Shown in pieces: positions 1 through 12,483 of a stretch of 64,000 nt of DNA. A model generated the notes under the pieces. That model had not been told where the DNA came from. It saw only the letters and a list, made by a program, of their open reading frames with translations, and made no database searches. Each line of letters begins with the position of its first letter. Positions within the stretch are counted from its first letter, which is position 1. This DNA comes from Diphasiastrum complanatum (Eukaryota > Streptophyta > Lycopodiopsida > Lycopodiales > Lycopodiaceae): assembly GCA_029204225.1 (NCBI GenBank), contig CM055097.1, positions 70,558,252-70,622,251 of the forward strand, written 5' to 3'. The translations under genes were made by a program, and so were the position numbers.

Positions 1-554
1 ATTCATTCTTTACTGCCTTACAGTTCCACATCACCACGCCTGCCAACGTCAAAGACACACACATGTGCCAAGGGCCTTGGCATTTTGCGAGTTTCTTTCT
101 TGCCACCATTCAACAAAAAGATAGCACATAAACAAACTGTGTCATCACAAACTCAATGTCACAAAGTTGATCACGAACTCAATAATCTCACCTAGAATCC
201 ATCGTGCATTATGTTGTCCAATACACATAATTATAATCATCAACAAATCTTATCTATTTGTTTTTACTTTTAAATGTCTATTCTAAACTTACAACAAATT
301 AACATCAAATTGCATAAATCAAAACCAAAACATAATTCCATTTCAAAAACTAAAAATATGACATTCGGACATGGCAAGGCCTTTGTGGTATACTATCACA
401 TCGTACTTGTTTTTATGGTGAGTCAGTCCTAGCTTGTATAAGTTAATAGAATAATTGAAAACACAATGCATCCAATCCCTCTTGGGGATTAAATGAATCC
501 TTATAAGATGCTTTTTGTTTGAATTTCAACAAGCACTATCGTTTATCCTTTAAC

Positions 555-620
555 ATTGATTTTTTCTCAAACTCCATTGACAAGCCTCAACACATAGTAT
601 TGCCTTTACAAGGCAAGGCC
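555..620 (+). repeat. Dispersed direct repeat, copy 1
   Basis: About 66 bp (core CTCCATTGACAAGCCTCAAC) is matched by 2008-2073 with scattered substitutions. Both copies end in the same AAGGCAAGGCC block. The copies lie about 1.45 kb apart in one orientation, so they may be parts of a decayed element or of a local duplication. Confidence 0.6.
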
Positions 621-2007
621 AGTAAATCAAACATCTAGTTTTCATTTAGGGTCAAAGACAAATCTTTTTAAATGTGAACAACATTTGCAGCACTCAATCT
701 GCCAGACTAGAACCTCTATTACAATGTTGCAAATGAAAAAGATGAGATAGTTGCAATTATTTGATGGTCCAAGAGCAACTAAAAGACAATGAGAAAGGTT
801 CGTTTGTACATACAAATAGGAATGTTTTGACAACAGATATCAATGAAGCACAACCACCACACTAACTCAAATAAAATCGTATTCATTACGTAGTTACTAT
901 TACAATCACCATCTATTATACTTTCATGTCCAAAATTGAGAGAATTTAGAGAATGCATTACAAAAATCTTTTTCTATTGATAGGAGTATTGTTAGCAGAT
1001 ACTTAGTAGTGTACAATGCTTTGGTGGTAAGCATACCATTGAGATAAATTTCCAATATGGTGCCTCCATTGCTTAACAAAGATTACATTGTGCAGGTTTG
1101 AGCACAATGAAAAAGATTTCTCTGTACCTTCCTCGTACTTCACCTGCATTGATGGCAGTGAAGCGATTTCCATGTACACTTCTTGTCTTCTATCATAATA
1201 GTAACAAGATTTTACAATAGTAGGTAGATGCTTCAAAGTCGTATGAGGATTTTAGAATTGTGTAGATAGAACTTGCAAGCCTTTTTCAACCTTCTCTTCC
1301 GGATTTTTATCATCTTGAAAATTGTTACTACTTGAGAAACAACATGCAAAATTGAGTAGATAGAACCTATAGCTACTCTCATCCATATGACAAAAAGGCC
1401 ATAAATCAAGAAATCAAAAAGTTCCGCTCACATCCTAATCAATTTACTTGACCGAGATAGGATCATGAATTGTCGGTGCATGCATGATGCACTACAAGCT
1501 AGCTATTAGCATGTACTTGGAATTTTGTTCAAAACTTACTAAAAATAAACTATAATGGATTGTTTTATTCTTGAACTTAAAGACACCTGTGGCCCTGATA
1601 TATGTAGTGTGCACACCCGTGAGCTGGCGTCTGGCTATTGAATCTGAGAGAGGCCACAAAATCACAACCTAAACAAACCACCCATGGGCCGATAAAAACT
1701 AGTTGATTGTTATGAGACTTTCTTTTATTTCATTTCTGCAAACTTCAATGAACATCAATCATCACACGGTTCAAAGAACCACATTCATGCATTCATGATA
1801 GGTTCACAGTGTGTGATCATTGTTTGCATGTCTTTGTAGGAATGTCTACGGGCATTAAATGCTTGTTTTCCAACCAGTGAAGATCTATCAACATGCATCA
1901 ATGATAGGTTGACAACATCCAATCATTCACTATTTGCATGTCCACACATCACGGCTCTTCTTCAAGTCACGATTGCTGCCATCCCCTTGTAAGCGTGTGT
2001 GCTTAAA

Positions 2008-2073
2008 ATTGACTTTCTTCTGAACTCCATTAACGAACCTCAACACATCATATTGCCTTTGGAAGGCAAGGCC
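2008..2073 (+). repeat. Dispersed direct repeat, copy 2
   Basis: Partner of 555-620. It shares the ACTCCATT, CCTCAACACAT and GGCAAGGCC blocks and lies just upstream of the MRD1 5' region. Confidence 0.6.
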
Positions 2074-2199
2074 AAATATCGGCCCTCTTTGTTTAAGTCA
2101 TGATTGCATGTTTATGCCATCCCTCTTAAGTGTGTGTAAATACCGTGTGATCAGCACCTATTTCTAGATGGTACACTTGAGGGTGAGCATCAGATTTTG

Positions 2200-2211
2200 C
2201 CCTAACCCTAA
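2200..2211 (+). promoter_or_regulatory. Telo-box-like motif in the MRD1 5' region
   Basis: CCCTAACCCTAA stands about 230 bp before the proposed split start codon. A second copy in the opposite sense, TTTAGGGTTTAGGG, occupies 2659-2672, just before the first clear coding exon. Telo-boxes are established promoter or leader elements of plant genes for ribosomal proteins and ribosome biogenesis, which suits an rRNA-processing factor. Where transcription starts is not visible. Confidence 0.5.
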
Positions 2212-2443
2212 GTGATGCGTTTTAACTTATGCTTTGGACACATCTCCCTTCATCACTACATAAACTACATTTGCAAAGCCTTACTATCCACTCTTTCTCT
2301 TTGGCTCTACACTCAATTTGCTTTGGAGTTGCTCTGCTGCAAAGGCTTCTTTGATGTTTTATGTGATGCGTGTTTTTCGGTTAGCAGGGTTTTACCTGTG
2401 CTGATTGCAAAGCTTTGGTCAATCAATTTGGCGAACCTTTTCA

Positions 2444-5400
2444 ATGTATGATCTGATCCGCTTTTCGATTATGCTTCATGTACTTACATGCTTTCACTTG
2501 AAAGATAAATTCTTCAATTAATCATGTGCACTAGCAATTTTTGCCATTTTCGCTTCTTCCTTAGCTTTGCCAAATTGTTCTGAGATGATCTTAGTTTGAA
2601 TTTCCTTTCTCTGCAATGAAGCTTTAGGGTTAGAGCATGTTGTCGCCCTCCTTTAGCATTTAGGGTTTAGGGTCTGATGGTGGACTCGAGAGGATTTTTC
2701 TGCTGAATTCATGCTGTGACGGGTGCAGGTCTCGTGTTTGCGTGAAGAATTTGCCACGCTATGTGACAGAAGATAGGCTCCGAGATCATTTTTCTGCTAA
2801 GGGGGAGGTTACAGATGCCAAGATCATCAGAACAAGGTTTAATATTGCTTCAATTTTATGAGCCTGAAAGTTTGTAGCGAACGTGACGTCCATGATTTCA
2901 TTTTACACCACTTTTCATCAGTTTCCTTTAACATCACGACCTGACAGTAGACATTGGCAGCCTTCTTTAATATCTTACATATTAATCCTACGACTCCGTG
3001 TAGTGATGGGAGGCCACGGCAGTTTGGTTTTGTTGGATTTCGCACAGAGGAAGAGGCTCAACTCGCGGTGAAGTACTTCAATAGGTCTTATTACGACACC
3101 AGTCGTCTTTCCTGCGAGGTACGCCTTCACTGTTCAGTGTGAATTTCCTCTTTCAGTGTTCTTTGACTGAGACTGAAGCTACTGCCAGTTTCAGGAGTTC
3201 ATAGTTATCTTCGGTGTTAAGGCAGACAATTGAATATAGCTAGCTTGACTGTATTAAAGTCAAATGAATCAATATTACCAGTGAAAACCGACGATTTAAT
3301 TAGCTGGAATGAGGAAATTTTAAGTTTACTATTTGATAGCTTTCTAGGTTTGTCACTTAATCAATTGCATCAAATTTGATACTGAAGCTATTGACAAATC
3401 GTTCAGGGTTCATGATCAGGGTTTAGGTTTTTAGTTTTATCCTGAAGCAAGATGGCCATGATCTTTGGTTTTTGTTGCTTGTATGTGGACAATTTTAACT
3501 TCATTGGATTGTGGGTTTTTACATTGTAGATTGCTCAGCCAATTGGGGACCCAAACCTTCCCAGACCATGGAGTCGGCATTCACAGGGCAGCTCAGCCTA
3601 TCAGAAATCACACAGTGCCTCACAAGATATGCCAGATTTAACAGCAAAAGATGGTACAGGGAAGAAAGAAAAGCTTGGCGAATCGAAGGGTGTAAGAAAA
3701 GAAGCTGATGACCCTCAGCTGTTAGAGTTTCTGCAGGTCATGCAACGCAGAAGCAGGACAAAACTATGGGCCAATGATACATCACTAGAGCCTGTTGGGC
3801 TTGACCAGAAGCAGAAAAATCATTATGGAAAGGTCTTAATGAAGGAGAAAAAGAAAAACAACAAAGGGGCAAGGATAGAGAAAGAAAGTGTGGATGGAGT
3901 ATTAAGGAGAATACCTGTCGGGAAGGGCAAAAGCGAGCAAAAGTTGACTCGCTTGCACGTTCATTTTGAGGATGACAGTGATGATGAAGTTGATGATGAA
4001 GAAATAAATGACGATGCACCAATTTCAGATGCAGCAATTGACTTCCAAGAAATCGTGGAGAATGCCACTTCCCTAGAGATCAACAAGGATGATTCATTTG
4101 CCAGAGATGAGTCTGTTTCAGATATGGAGTACCTCAAGAAAAGAATGACACGTCAATGGAGTGATGACGATGAAGAGGAGTCCGGAGATGATGCCAAATT
4201 ATCTGCTAAAGGCTCTTCAGTGGAGCTCAGTAGTGCAGGCATTGTTGAGCAGCGAGACCCACCTGAAGAGTCTTTGACAGATGAGGATGTTTTAACAGAA
4301 GAGCTTATAGATAATGACACTCTTAAGTCGTCTCTGGAACCAGATGATTCTGAACTAATTGTGGCTGAGGACTCAGAAAGTGTTGCTGAAACTGGACGTT
4401 TGTTTGTGCGTAATCTGCCTTACACAGCAAGGTGAAGTTCTGAATTTTTGCTATTGAATCTTTCTATGAACTCGGCTACTGTGAACAGTCTTTCTTGACT
4501 GTTTTTTTTTCTGAACAAGAAATTCTGGTCAATTATGGACTTTCAGTTTGTTTTGTTCATGAGGATTATCTTCTCTTCATTTGAAGTTAAGTCGTGCTTG
4601 CTTCGGTATTCAGTGAAGATGATCTAGCAAAGCTGTTTAGTGCTTATGGAGAAGTTTCACAAGTGCATTTAGTGCTTGACAAGGAAACCAAGCGGTCCAA
4701 AGGTTTTGCCTACATCCTTTTTATGCTTCCAGAGGCTGCTTTACGGTATGCTGATACCAGAATCTCTGACTAGTTTTAAGCAATGCAAGTTCATCAGTAA
4801 AAAGCTGCAAATTTCATTGAATTATACTGTGCCTTTTGTTCTTCTGTCGGCAGTTTGCTGCTGATACATTGATTCATATTGATATGCAGAGCCATGGAAG
4901 GGCTGGACAAATCCATTTTTCAGGGAAGATTACTTCATATATTACCTGCAAAAAGGCCGCCTCATACTGCCAAGGAGTAAGTTGGTCATTGCTACTGGAA
5001 TTCCAAGATGCTCGTCTCCTCAGGCATGTTTTCAAAATTATAACATATTCATCTCTTTGTGAAAATCTTATCGATATTTTCACATTCTTCGTTCAGATTG
5101 CATGTGTACAATTGAAGAATAGGAGCAAACTAGCTATCTATGATTTTTATGTCAGAAGATCAGAATTTTAGATGTGGCAGGCAACTTGCAACAAGTCTCA
5201 TTTACTGTTGAAGCTATGTGGTAGTTGGTTTTCTCATTTGAAATCACAGTTGCAGCGGATCGCGATCCGCTGCAAAAACGTTCCGGATCGCACGATCCAG
5301 AACTTCAGCCATCTGCGTTTTTGGAATTCCCGATCGCATTTTTGCAATATATTGTCTTTGATGATTTAGATTGACTATTTGGTGATATTTGAATGTAGAT

Positions 5401-8400
5401 GTTGGTGCACCTGTTGGAAGGCTTTTTCATAAGCACCCAACAAGGTCCTTGAAATGTGTTTTAAGCATATGCATCTCTATCTTTAGTACAATCAGTATGT
5501 AAAGCTCAACCTTCCCTTTCATGCATGGCATGCTGAGAGTTGGGGCTTAGGTCTTGAGCTTACTAAAAGAAGGGTTCGTTTGAAAGATTTCTTTGAGCCC
5601 GTTGTATTTCAACAAAGCCTATATGATAGTGTCAATCAGGCTGATTGTTGAAGTTTATAAACAAAGATTTTTCAAAACATCATGATGCACATCTAAAAGT
5701 ATCTGCATCCAAGCCCTTCATGTACTCTGGAGTTTATTCATAGATTGTTTTTGTTTTCTTGACTTGAACACACTTTAAGCATACCCATTCTGGAATTTTT
5801 GGATCCCATGTTTCGTTCTGCTCGTATGGGACTTTCTAAATAGTTATATTCGTGCTAAAAGTTAAGAAGAGAAATGTTCCATATGCCGTTAAGAACAAGT
5901 TTTGTTTATAGCTGGGAAGTTAGAACTATGGCTGTCAAGTGGTTTTTACTTAAGTATTTGCCCTTATAGCTATAGCTTTGTTGACACTCCCATCGTGTAA
6001 CAAACGGGGGTCTCTCGTTTGTAGCTGTGCTTAATGCTTTTTTAGAACTATAATGTGCTTCAACATATTAATATTCACTATGATACTTCAACATATTAAT
6101 ATTCACTATGATACTTCAACATATTAATATTCACTATAATACTTCAACACTATTCACTATAATGTGCTTCAGCATATTAATATTCACTATGATTCTCTTA
6201 TGATTATTACAGAACTGTTTCACTAACAAAAAGTTCATGACCAAGTGATGTACTTCTATGATAATGGTTAATGGCACCTTTGAGTAACCTTATTCATTGC
6301 CTTATGTGATTGGAGCATGTTGTTCTCCTTTGTGGTTTAGGGTCATCAACGAAGGAGTGGGAAAGGCAACATTCAAAGAAGAGAGGGAGGCCCAGAGGAA
6401 AACCAACGAAGCTAGTGGACACACTAAAGCTTGGAACTCATTTTTTATGCGTCAAGATACAGTATGTTTTTTCTACCATCAGAGCAAATATTCCTTGTTT
6501 TCTGTCTTACGTTCTTGTTTTTGGTCATATAAGACAATATTGTAGCTTCAGTTCCAGTGAAGCGCTTATTTTTGGATGTTGATTTTGAATTTTTTCCAGA
6601 TTGCAGAGAATGTGGCACAGCAGTATGGCTTACCGAAGAGTGATTTCTTGGACCCAGAAGCAGAGGACCTGGCTGTCCGGCTAGCGTTAGGAGAGACTCA
6701 CATACTTGCTGAAACAAAGAGGGCTTTGAGTAAAGAAGGTGTCAATGTGGACGTACTGGAAGATCTTGCTACCGGTAAACTGAAGCAAGTAGCAAGGAGT
6801 GGGAATGTCATTCTTGTAAAAAATCTGCCATATACAACATCAGAAGCAGACTTGGTGAAAATGTTTGCAGCCTATGGTAGTCTAGGCAGGATTGTCCTTC
6901 CTCCAACAAAAACCCTTGCTGTGGTACGCTTACAAAAATTTATGATTTATGTAGAGCTGCCAGTTTTATGCTCATTTTAATGTGTTCCTTCAACCTTTAT
7001 CAAAGATCTTGTAATACCTTCTTATGTCAAACCACTATGAATGGACTTACTAAAACTCATGTTCTTAACTATGTTTCAACAAATTTATTTTCATTTTTTG
7101 TTCTTCTTTTCTTATATAAATACACATATGGAACTTGAAATTCATGTTAGATGGAGTTTTTGGAGGTGGCTGAGGCACGCAAAGCCTTTAAGGGCCTGGC
7201 ATACAAGCGATTTAAGTATGTTTTCTGTTCCTATTTCTTTGAGATTCTATGTTTAAGTATGAGAATTCTGTAAATTTGTGGTTCATTTTTTGGGCCAAAA
7301 CCTTTAATAATAATGACCTCTGTGTCCTGCAGCCACCATGTTCGTAACATAATGTAGCTGGCAATAGCAAGGTACTATCCATGTGAGAGAGAGTTATCAG
7401 GTTTCATGTCACCACTCTTATGAATGGGGTGGATGATATTAGTACACCATGGAGCGGGAGATCCAAAAATGACAGCCTGATTAAGGAGTGAGGCTAAAAC
7501 GGGTGAAAGTATACTAGAAGCATGAATCAGGAGTTCGGCCTCTAGGTCCTCTCGAGCATGATGGGTCTTCATTTTCTCAATTGCAAGAGAAACCATAGTA
7601 CGGGTGAAAAGGGAGAAGGTGGAAGGATGAGGAGATATGACAATCGGGTCAGTGGGAAAAGTATAGAGTAAAGTGGCATATTCAGTCCAACAACATAAAT
7701 TTTTCAGCAAAGGAGGTGGAGCATGGGGGATAAACTCACGCCAGTATGCACCAGCTGAGGAGCTATAGAGAAGATCTACAAAGTGTTTCCCTTTAAAAGT
7801 TTCATATGTACGTTTTTTATAATGGCAGGTATAGCTATATACGCGTCTGAGATGACGAAGATGGGGAGACGGTAAAGGAGAGTTAACTTGCGAGTGGAGT
7901 TGCTTGCATACATCATCATACCAAGGTTGATGTGGATGATGGGACTTCGGGCACTTGGATTTTTTACGATGTTTGGATGGAAAGGCCATAGAGGTGGCAA
8001 TATGAAGAGCTGTAGTGAGGAACGATGCTTGGGAGTGGAGTGGACTAGCGTAAGGAAAATTTCGGATTAGGAAGGAGAGAGCATCTTGGTTAAGGTGTGT
8101 GTATGTGTTATTAAATGTGTACTTAGGGGGGCATTCCATAGGAGAGGGATTAGATGGAGAGAGATCTAATACAGAGCCCAGATTAGTGGAAAGAAAGGAA
8201 TGGTCAGATAATGTGGTGGGAGAAACAATAAAGTCAGATAGAAAGGGTATAAGAGATGGTGATGAAATTATCCACAACACTATGCCCACCACGATGAAGG
8301 TGGCAAGTATAGTCAAAAAATCTCGGCCAGCAGAATAAGCCATTAAAAATGGCAAGCTCATGGGCCTCACCCAATAAAAGAAAGTGCTCACCATATGCAG

Positions 8401-11400
8401 AAATTGGGCCACCGTCATAAACAGATATCCTGTAAATCCCCATATCCATACTATCCAAGGCATGTATTCTCAAAGGATCATCAGTGATAATATGAAACTC
8501 TGTCTGTTTAGAAGACAATGGAGGCAGCGTTGAAGGTGATGGTAGCCCTGGAGTTGGAGGTCTGCCAACGATGGAAGAGTGTCAGAATTTGTGACACAAA
8601 TTCTAGACGAAGATACTAGTCTTTCTAGCACTCACACAAAACCAAGCATAGAGAGAATTCAGATCATAGGAGAATTGAGCAATTGCTCTAGCATAATGGA
8701 ATTGAATGGAATGATTGTGGTGGGGCGCCAGCCTACTTAAATAGATTCTCTGATCAATGAGAAAAGCTAAGAGCCCAAAGCAAATAGCAAAAGAGCAAAA
8801 GCTAATTGCTATAATTACTACCTATATTGGGTAAAGTCCCAATAATTTCCTAATTTAGTTGTAGTGCGCCCACCTACATGCATAAGCCTTTAAAAACAAA
8901 TTTACTATAAATAGAATGGCCCCTAAAATAGCACACATGCATGGCCAAACTATCATTAAGGGGTATCAAATAAACATTAATTCCTAACACTCCCCCTTAA
9001 TGTTTACTTTGTTATCTATTACTCTACTTCTCTGAAAGCCAAGCTCCTCAAAGTATCTGTCAATCCTGGTGTACCACGCCCTGGGTGCCTGCTTAAGTCC
9101 ATATGGTGCCTTGTCCAACCTGCAAACCTTGTCTTCATGTCCTGCTACTATGTATCCCTCTGGCTACTCCATGTAGACTTCTTCCTCTAGAAATCCATTC
9201 AGAAATGCACTCTTTACATCCATTTGTTGAATATCCCATCCAAACTGAGCTGCCAATGATAAAAAAGTCCTCATAGTAGTAGACTTAGCAACTGGTGCAA
9301 AAGTTTCCTCATAGTCAATCCCTTCCTGTTGAGCATAACCTTTTGCCACCAATCTTGCCTTATGTTTATCTATCCATGTCTTCCTAGAATAATCATCCAC
9401 AAACACCATAAAGTAACTTGCTCCCCCATAAGATTGAGTCCTCATAGGACCACACAAATCTGTATGAACAAGTTCTAGAACATTTTTCGTCTTGAATGTA
9501 CTAGGCAAAAAATTCTTCATATGATGCTTGCCTAAGACACAGCAATCACAAACCTTGTGATCAGAAACGACTTGAGGTAAACCTGTAACCATGTTAAATT
9601 TCCTCAAGACTTGTAGACTTTTGTAATTCAGATGTCCAAACCTCTCGTGCCATAACTTACTCAATGATCCAGTATTTGCAACACTTGCATGATGATCCAC
9701 CACCTGAGCTTGAAGTTTGTACAACCGCCCTGCAAGTATGCCTTCAGCTACTACTTCATCATTTTTCCTCTTGATGAGACACCGTTGTTCATCAAATTGC
9801 ACCACCATGTGTTGCTTTGCAATAGCTGATACTGAGAGTAAGTTTTTCTTGATTCCTGGTACATAAAGCACATCCTTTATGTTTCCAATCTTCCATGAAG
9901 GTAGTTGTACTGTACTTTTCCAACTCCCTCTATATCATGTGTAGTTGTCTCCCAATTTCACATTTGACCCATCATCTAATTTTTGAGAATTAGATAGCTA
10001 GTCTCGCCTAGGTGTCATGTGCTTCGAAGCTCCTGAATCAATACACCAATAGTCTTCTTCCTTCGAGAAGCCACCACCAGAAGATGTCGATGCCGAAAAC
10101 AACTCATAGTCTTCAAGATCCAAAGCACTTAATTTTGCATTAGATGTTTCTTGTTCTTCAGCAAAATTCCCGTCCTGCTTTTTCTTGAGTTTGTTGTGCC
10201 AGCACTCCTTTGCATAATGTCCTGATTTTCCGCAAATAAAGCAGTTTCCTTTCTGACCGATTTAATTGATTCTCCTCCATATCTTGCTGCTTCTTCTTCT
10301 TCTTCTTCCCTTTGCCACCCTTTCTGGAACTTTGCTCTTGCTTCTTTGCCAGGAATGCCTGTTCCTTGAAATTGTCCTTGTTGACAATATTTTGTCGTCT
10401 CATTTCTTCCTGTAGTAAGATGGCATTTAGCTCATCATAAGAAGGCCTCGTTTCTCTTAACAATAGCATCATTACAAAGTTCTGATAGGCCAAAGGTAGA
10501 CTATTAAGTACAATGGATACCAACACTGAATCTTGAACACTTTCTCCAATGACAATAAGTTGTCCTCTCATATCTTTCACCCGAGTAAAGTAGTCCGTTA
10601 CTGATTCACCTGTATCCATCTTCAATGTATGAAGCTTATTAGTCAAGAATAAGATTTGTGATTGATTTACTGTCTCATACAAGTTCTTCAGTATATTCCA
10701 AGCCTCCTTGGGTCCAGCAACATCTCTGATATGAGGTATAATCATATCTCTAACTGACAAATTGATGATATAATGAGCTTTTCTTCTATGTCTCTGATAC
10801 CCCCGCAACTCTCTATCAGTGGTAGGAGGTATCTCGACACCTGTGATGATCTCCCAATATTCTCTATCCTGGAGAATATTTTGCATCTTGAACCTCCATA
10901 TGTTGTAGTTCGTTCCATCTAGCTTGCTAGACTCCGGTAACAAAACATCATTCAGTTCTGCCATAATACTGATCTATAGCAACTTTCAACAACTTGATTT
11001 TGCCCCAATTAGCAAGCAGATCTATCAGAAAACCAGTCAACAGGTCTGTCAGACAACGATCGAACAGATCTGTCAAATCACCAGGGAACAGATATGTTAG
11101 CAAACAGGTCTGTCAGACAACCAACGATTAGATCTGCCAGACAACCAGCGATTAGATCTGTCAGACTACCAGCGAACAGGTCTGTCAGACTACCAGCGAA
11201 TAGGTCTGTCAGACTACCAGCGAACAAGTGTGTCAGACTACCAGCGAACAGGTTTGTCAAACAACCAGCGATCAGCTCTGTCAGAACAGATCTGTCAGAC
11301 AACCAGCGATTACATCTGTTAGACAACCAGCGATTAGATCTGTCAGACTACCAGCGAACAGGTCTATCAAACTACCAGCGAACAGGTTTGTCAGACTACC

Positions 11401-12422
11401 AGCGAACAGGTTTGTCAGACAACCAGCGATCAACTCTATCAGATTACCAGCCAGCAACTCTATCGCGAACCAGCTCTGTCAGACTACCAGCAAACCAGCT
11501 CTGTTAGACTATCAGTGAACAAATCCCAGATCTGTTCTGTAGTGATCCAAGATTATAGACAGTCAGTGATCTGCAGGCAATCAATCTGATTTCTGCAATC
11601 AGTAGGCAGCAATCCAACATGCAGCCAGCAATCTGTCTCAATAGACACCAGCAGCAGATCTGATGCCACCAGCAACGATCCAGGTGCAGAGATCCAGATC
11701 CGTTGTCTTTCCAACACCGTCAACTCCGTATGCAGCTTTGTTTCCTCCAATTAATTTTTTTGCAACCTTGCAAACAATCTCTCTTTCTTACCAAATAACC
11801 TGCTCTGATACCATGTCAGAATTTGTGATACAAATTCTAGGTGAAGATACTAGTCCTACTAGCACTCACACAAAACCAAGGATAGAGAGAATTCAGATCA
11901 TAGGAGAATTGAGCAATTGCTCTAGCATAATGGAATTGAATGGAATGATTGTGGTGGGGCGCCAGCCTACTTAAATAGATTCTCTGATCAATGAGAAAAG
12001 CTAAGAGCCTAAAGCAAATGGCAAAAGAGCAAAAGCTAATTGCTATAGTTACTACCTATATTGGGTAAAGTCCGAAGATGAATTTCAAAGTACTATAGAT
12101 CCTAATTTAGTTGTAGTGCGCCCACCTACATGCATAAGCCTTTAAAAACGAATTTACTATAAATAGAATGGACCCTAAACACGCAGGCATGGCCAAACTA
12201 TCGTTAAGGGGTATCAAATAAACATTAATTCCTAACAAAGAGATGGTTTTAGTAGCGATGGGAGGGATGGACGCGTTGGTACAATCAGTGCTAGAGCTAC
12301 TTCCGAGATGAGGTGGAGAGAGGGGGGAGTTACCCCCCCCACGCTTACGTGGAGCCATAGAAAGAGGTGAAGCGATAGGGATGGAGCTGGAGCTGGAGTG
12401 CTAGATGAGCTAGGGCGCCATG

Positions 12423-12483
<61 letters not shown>

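Larger units (their letters stand above)
1..2199. other. AT-rich intergenic region upstream of MRD1
   Basis: No open frame here resembles a known protein and none shows a convincing splice structure. The stretch is AT-rich and holds short imperfect duplications: 555-620 with 2008-2073, 1787-1832 with 1896-1942, and 1966-2000 with 2100-2140. It is most simply old, decayed repeat DNA. The left end of the window cuts it, so a gene further left is not excluded. Confidence 0.6.
8580..12237 (-). mobile_element. Ty1/copia LTR retrotransposon, internally deleted, nested in a LINE
   Basis: Two LTRs (8580-8989 and 11814-12237) begin TG and end CA and are clearly alike. The target duplication AAGAG is perfect (8575-8579 and 12238-12242). 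Transcription is on the minus strand: the primer-binding site TGGTATCAGAGCA lies just inside the right LTR and a purine tract (AAGGGGGAG) just inside the left. Gag and parts of protease, integrase and reverse transcriptase remain. Most of the integrase core, the YVDD part of RT and RNase H are missing, so the copy cannot move by itself. A fragment of a related family member lies at 30929-31570. Confidence 0.95.

Noticed and set aside
3738-4037. 99-codon minus-strand frame rich in His and Leu
   Set aside because: It is the shadow of the acidic and lysine-rich linker exon of MRD1 on the opposite strand.
11078-11518. Open frames of 80-137 codons on both strands over the 24-bp repeats
   Set aside because: The unit length is a multiple of three, so any stop-free unit gives a long frame. 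The peptides are pure repeat and lie in the copia leader.
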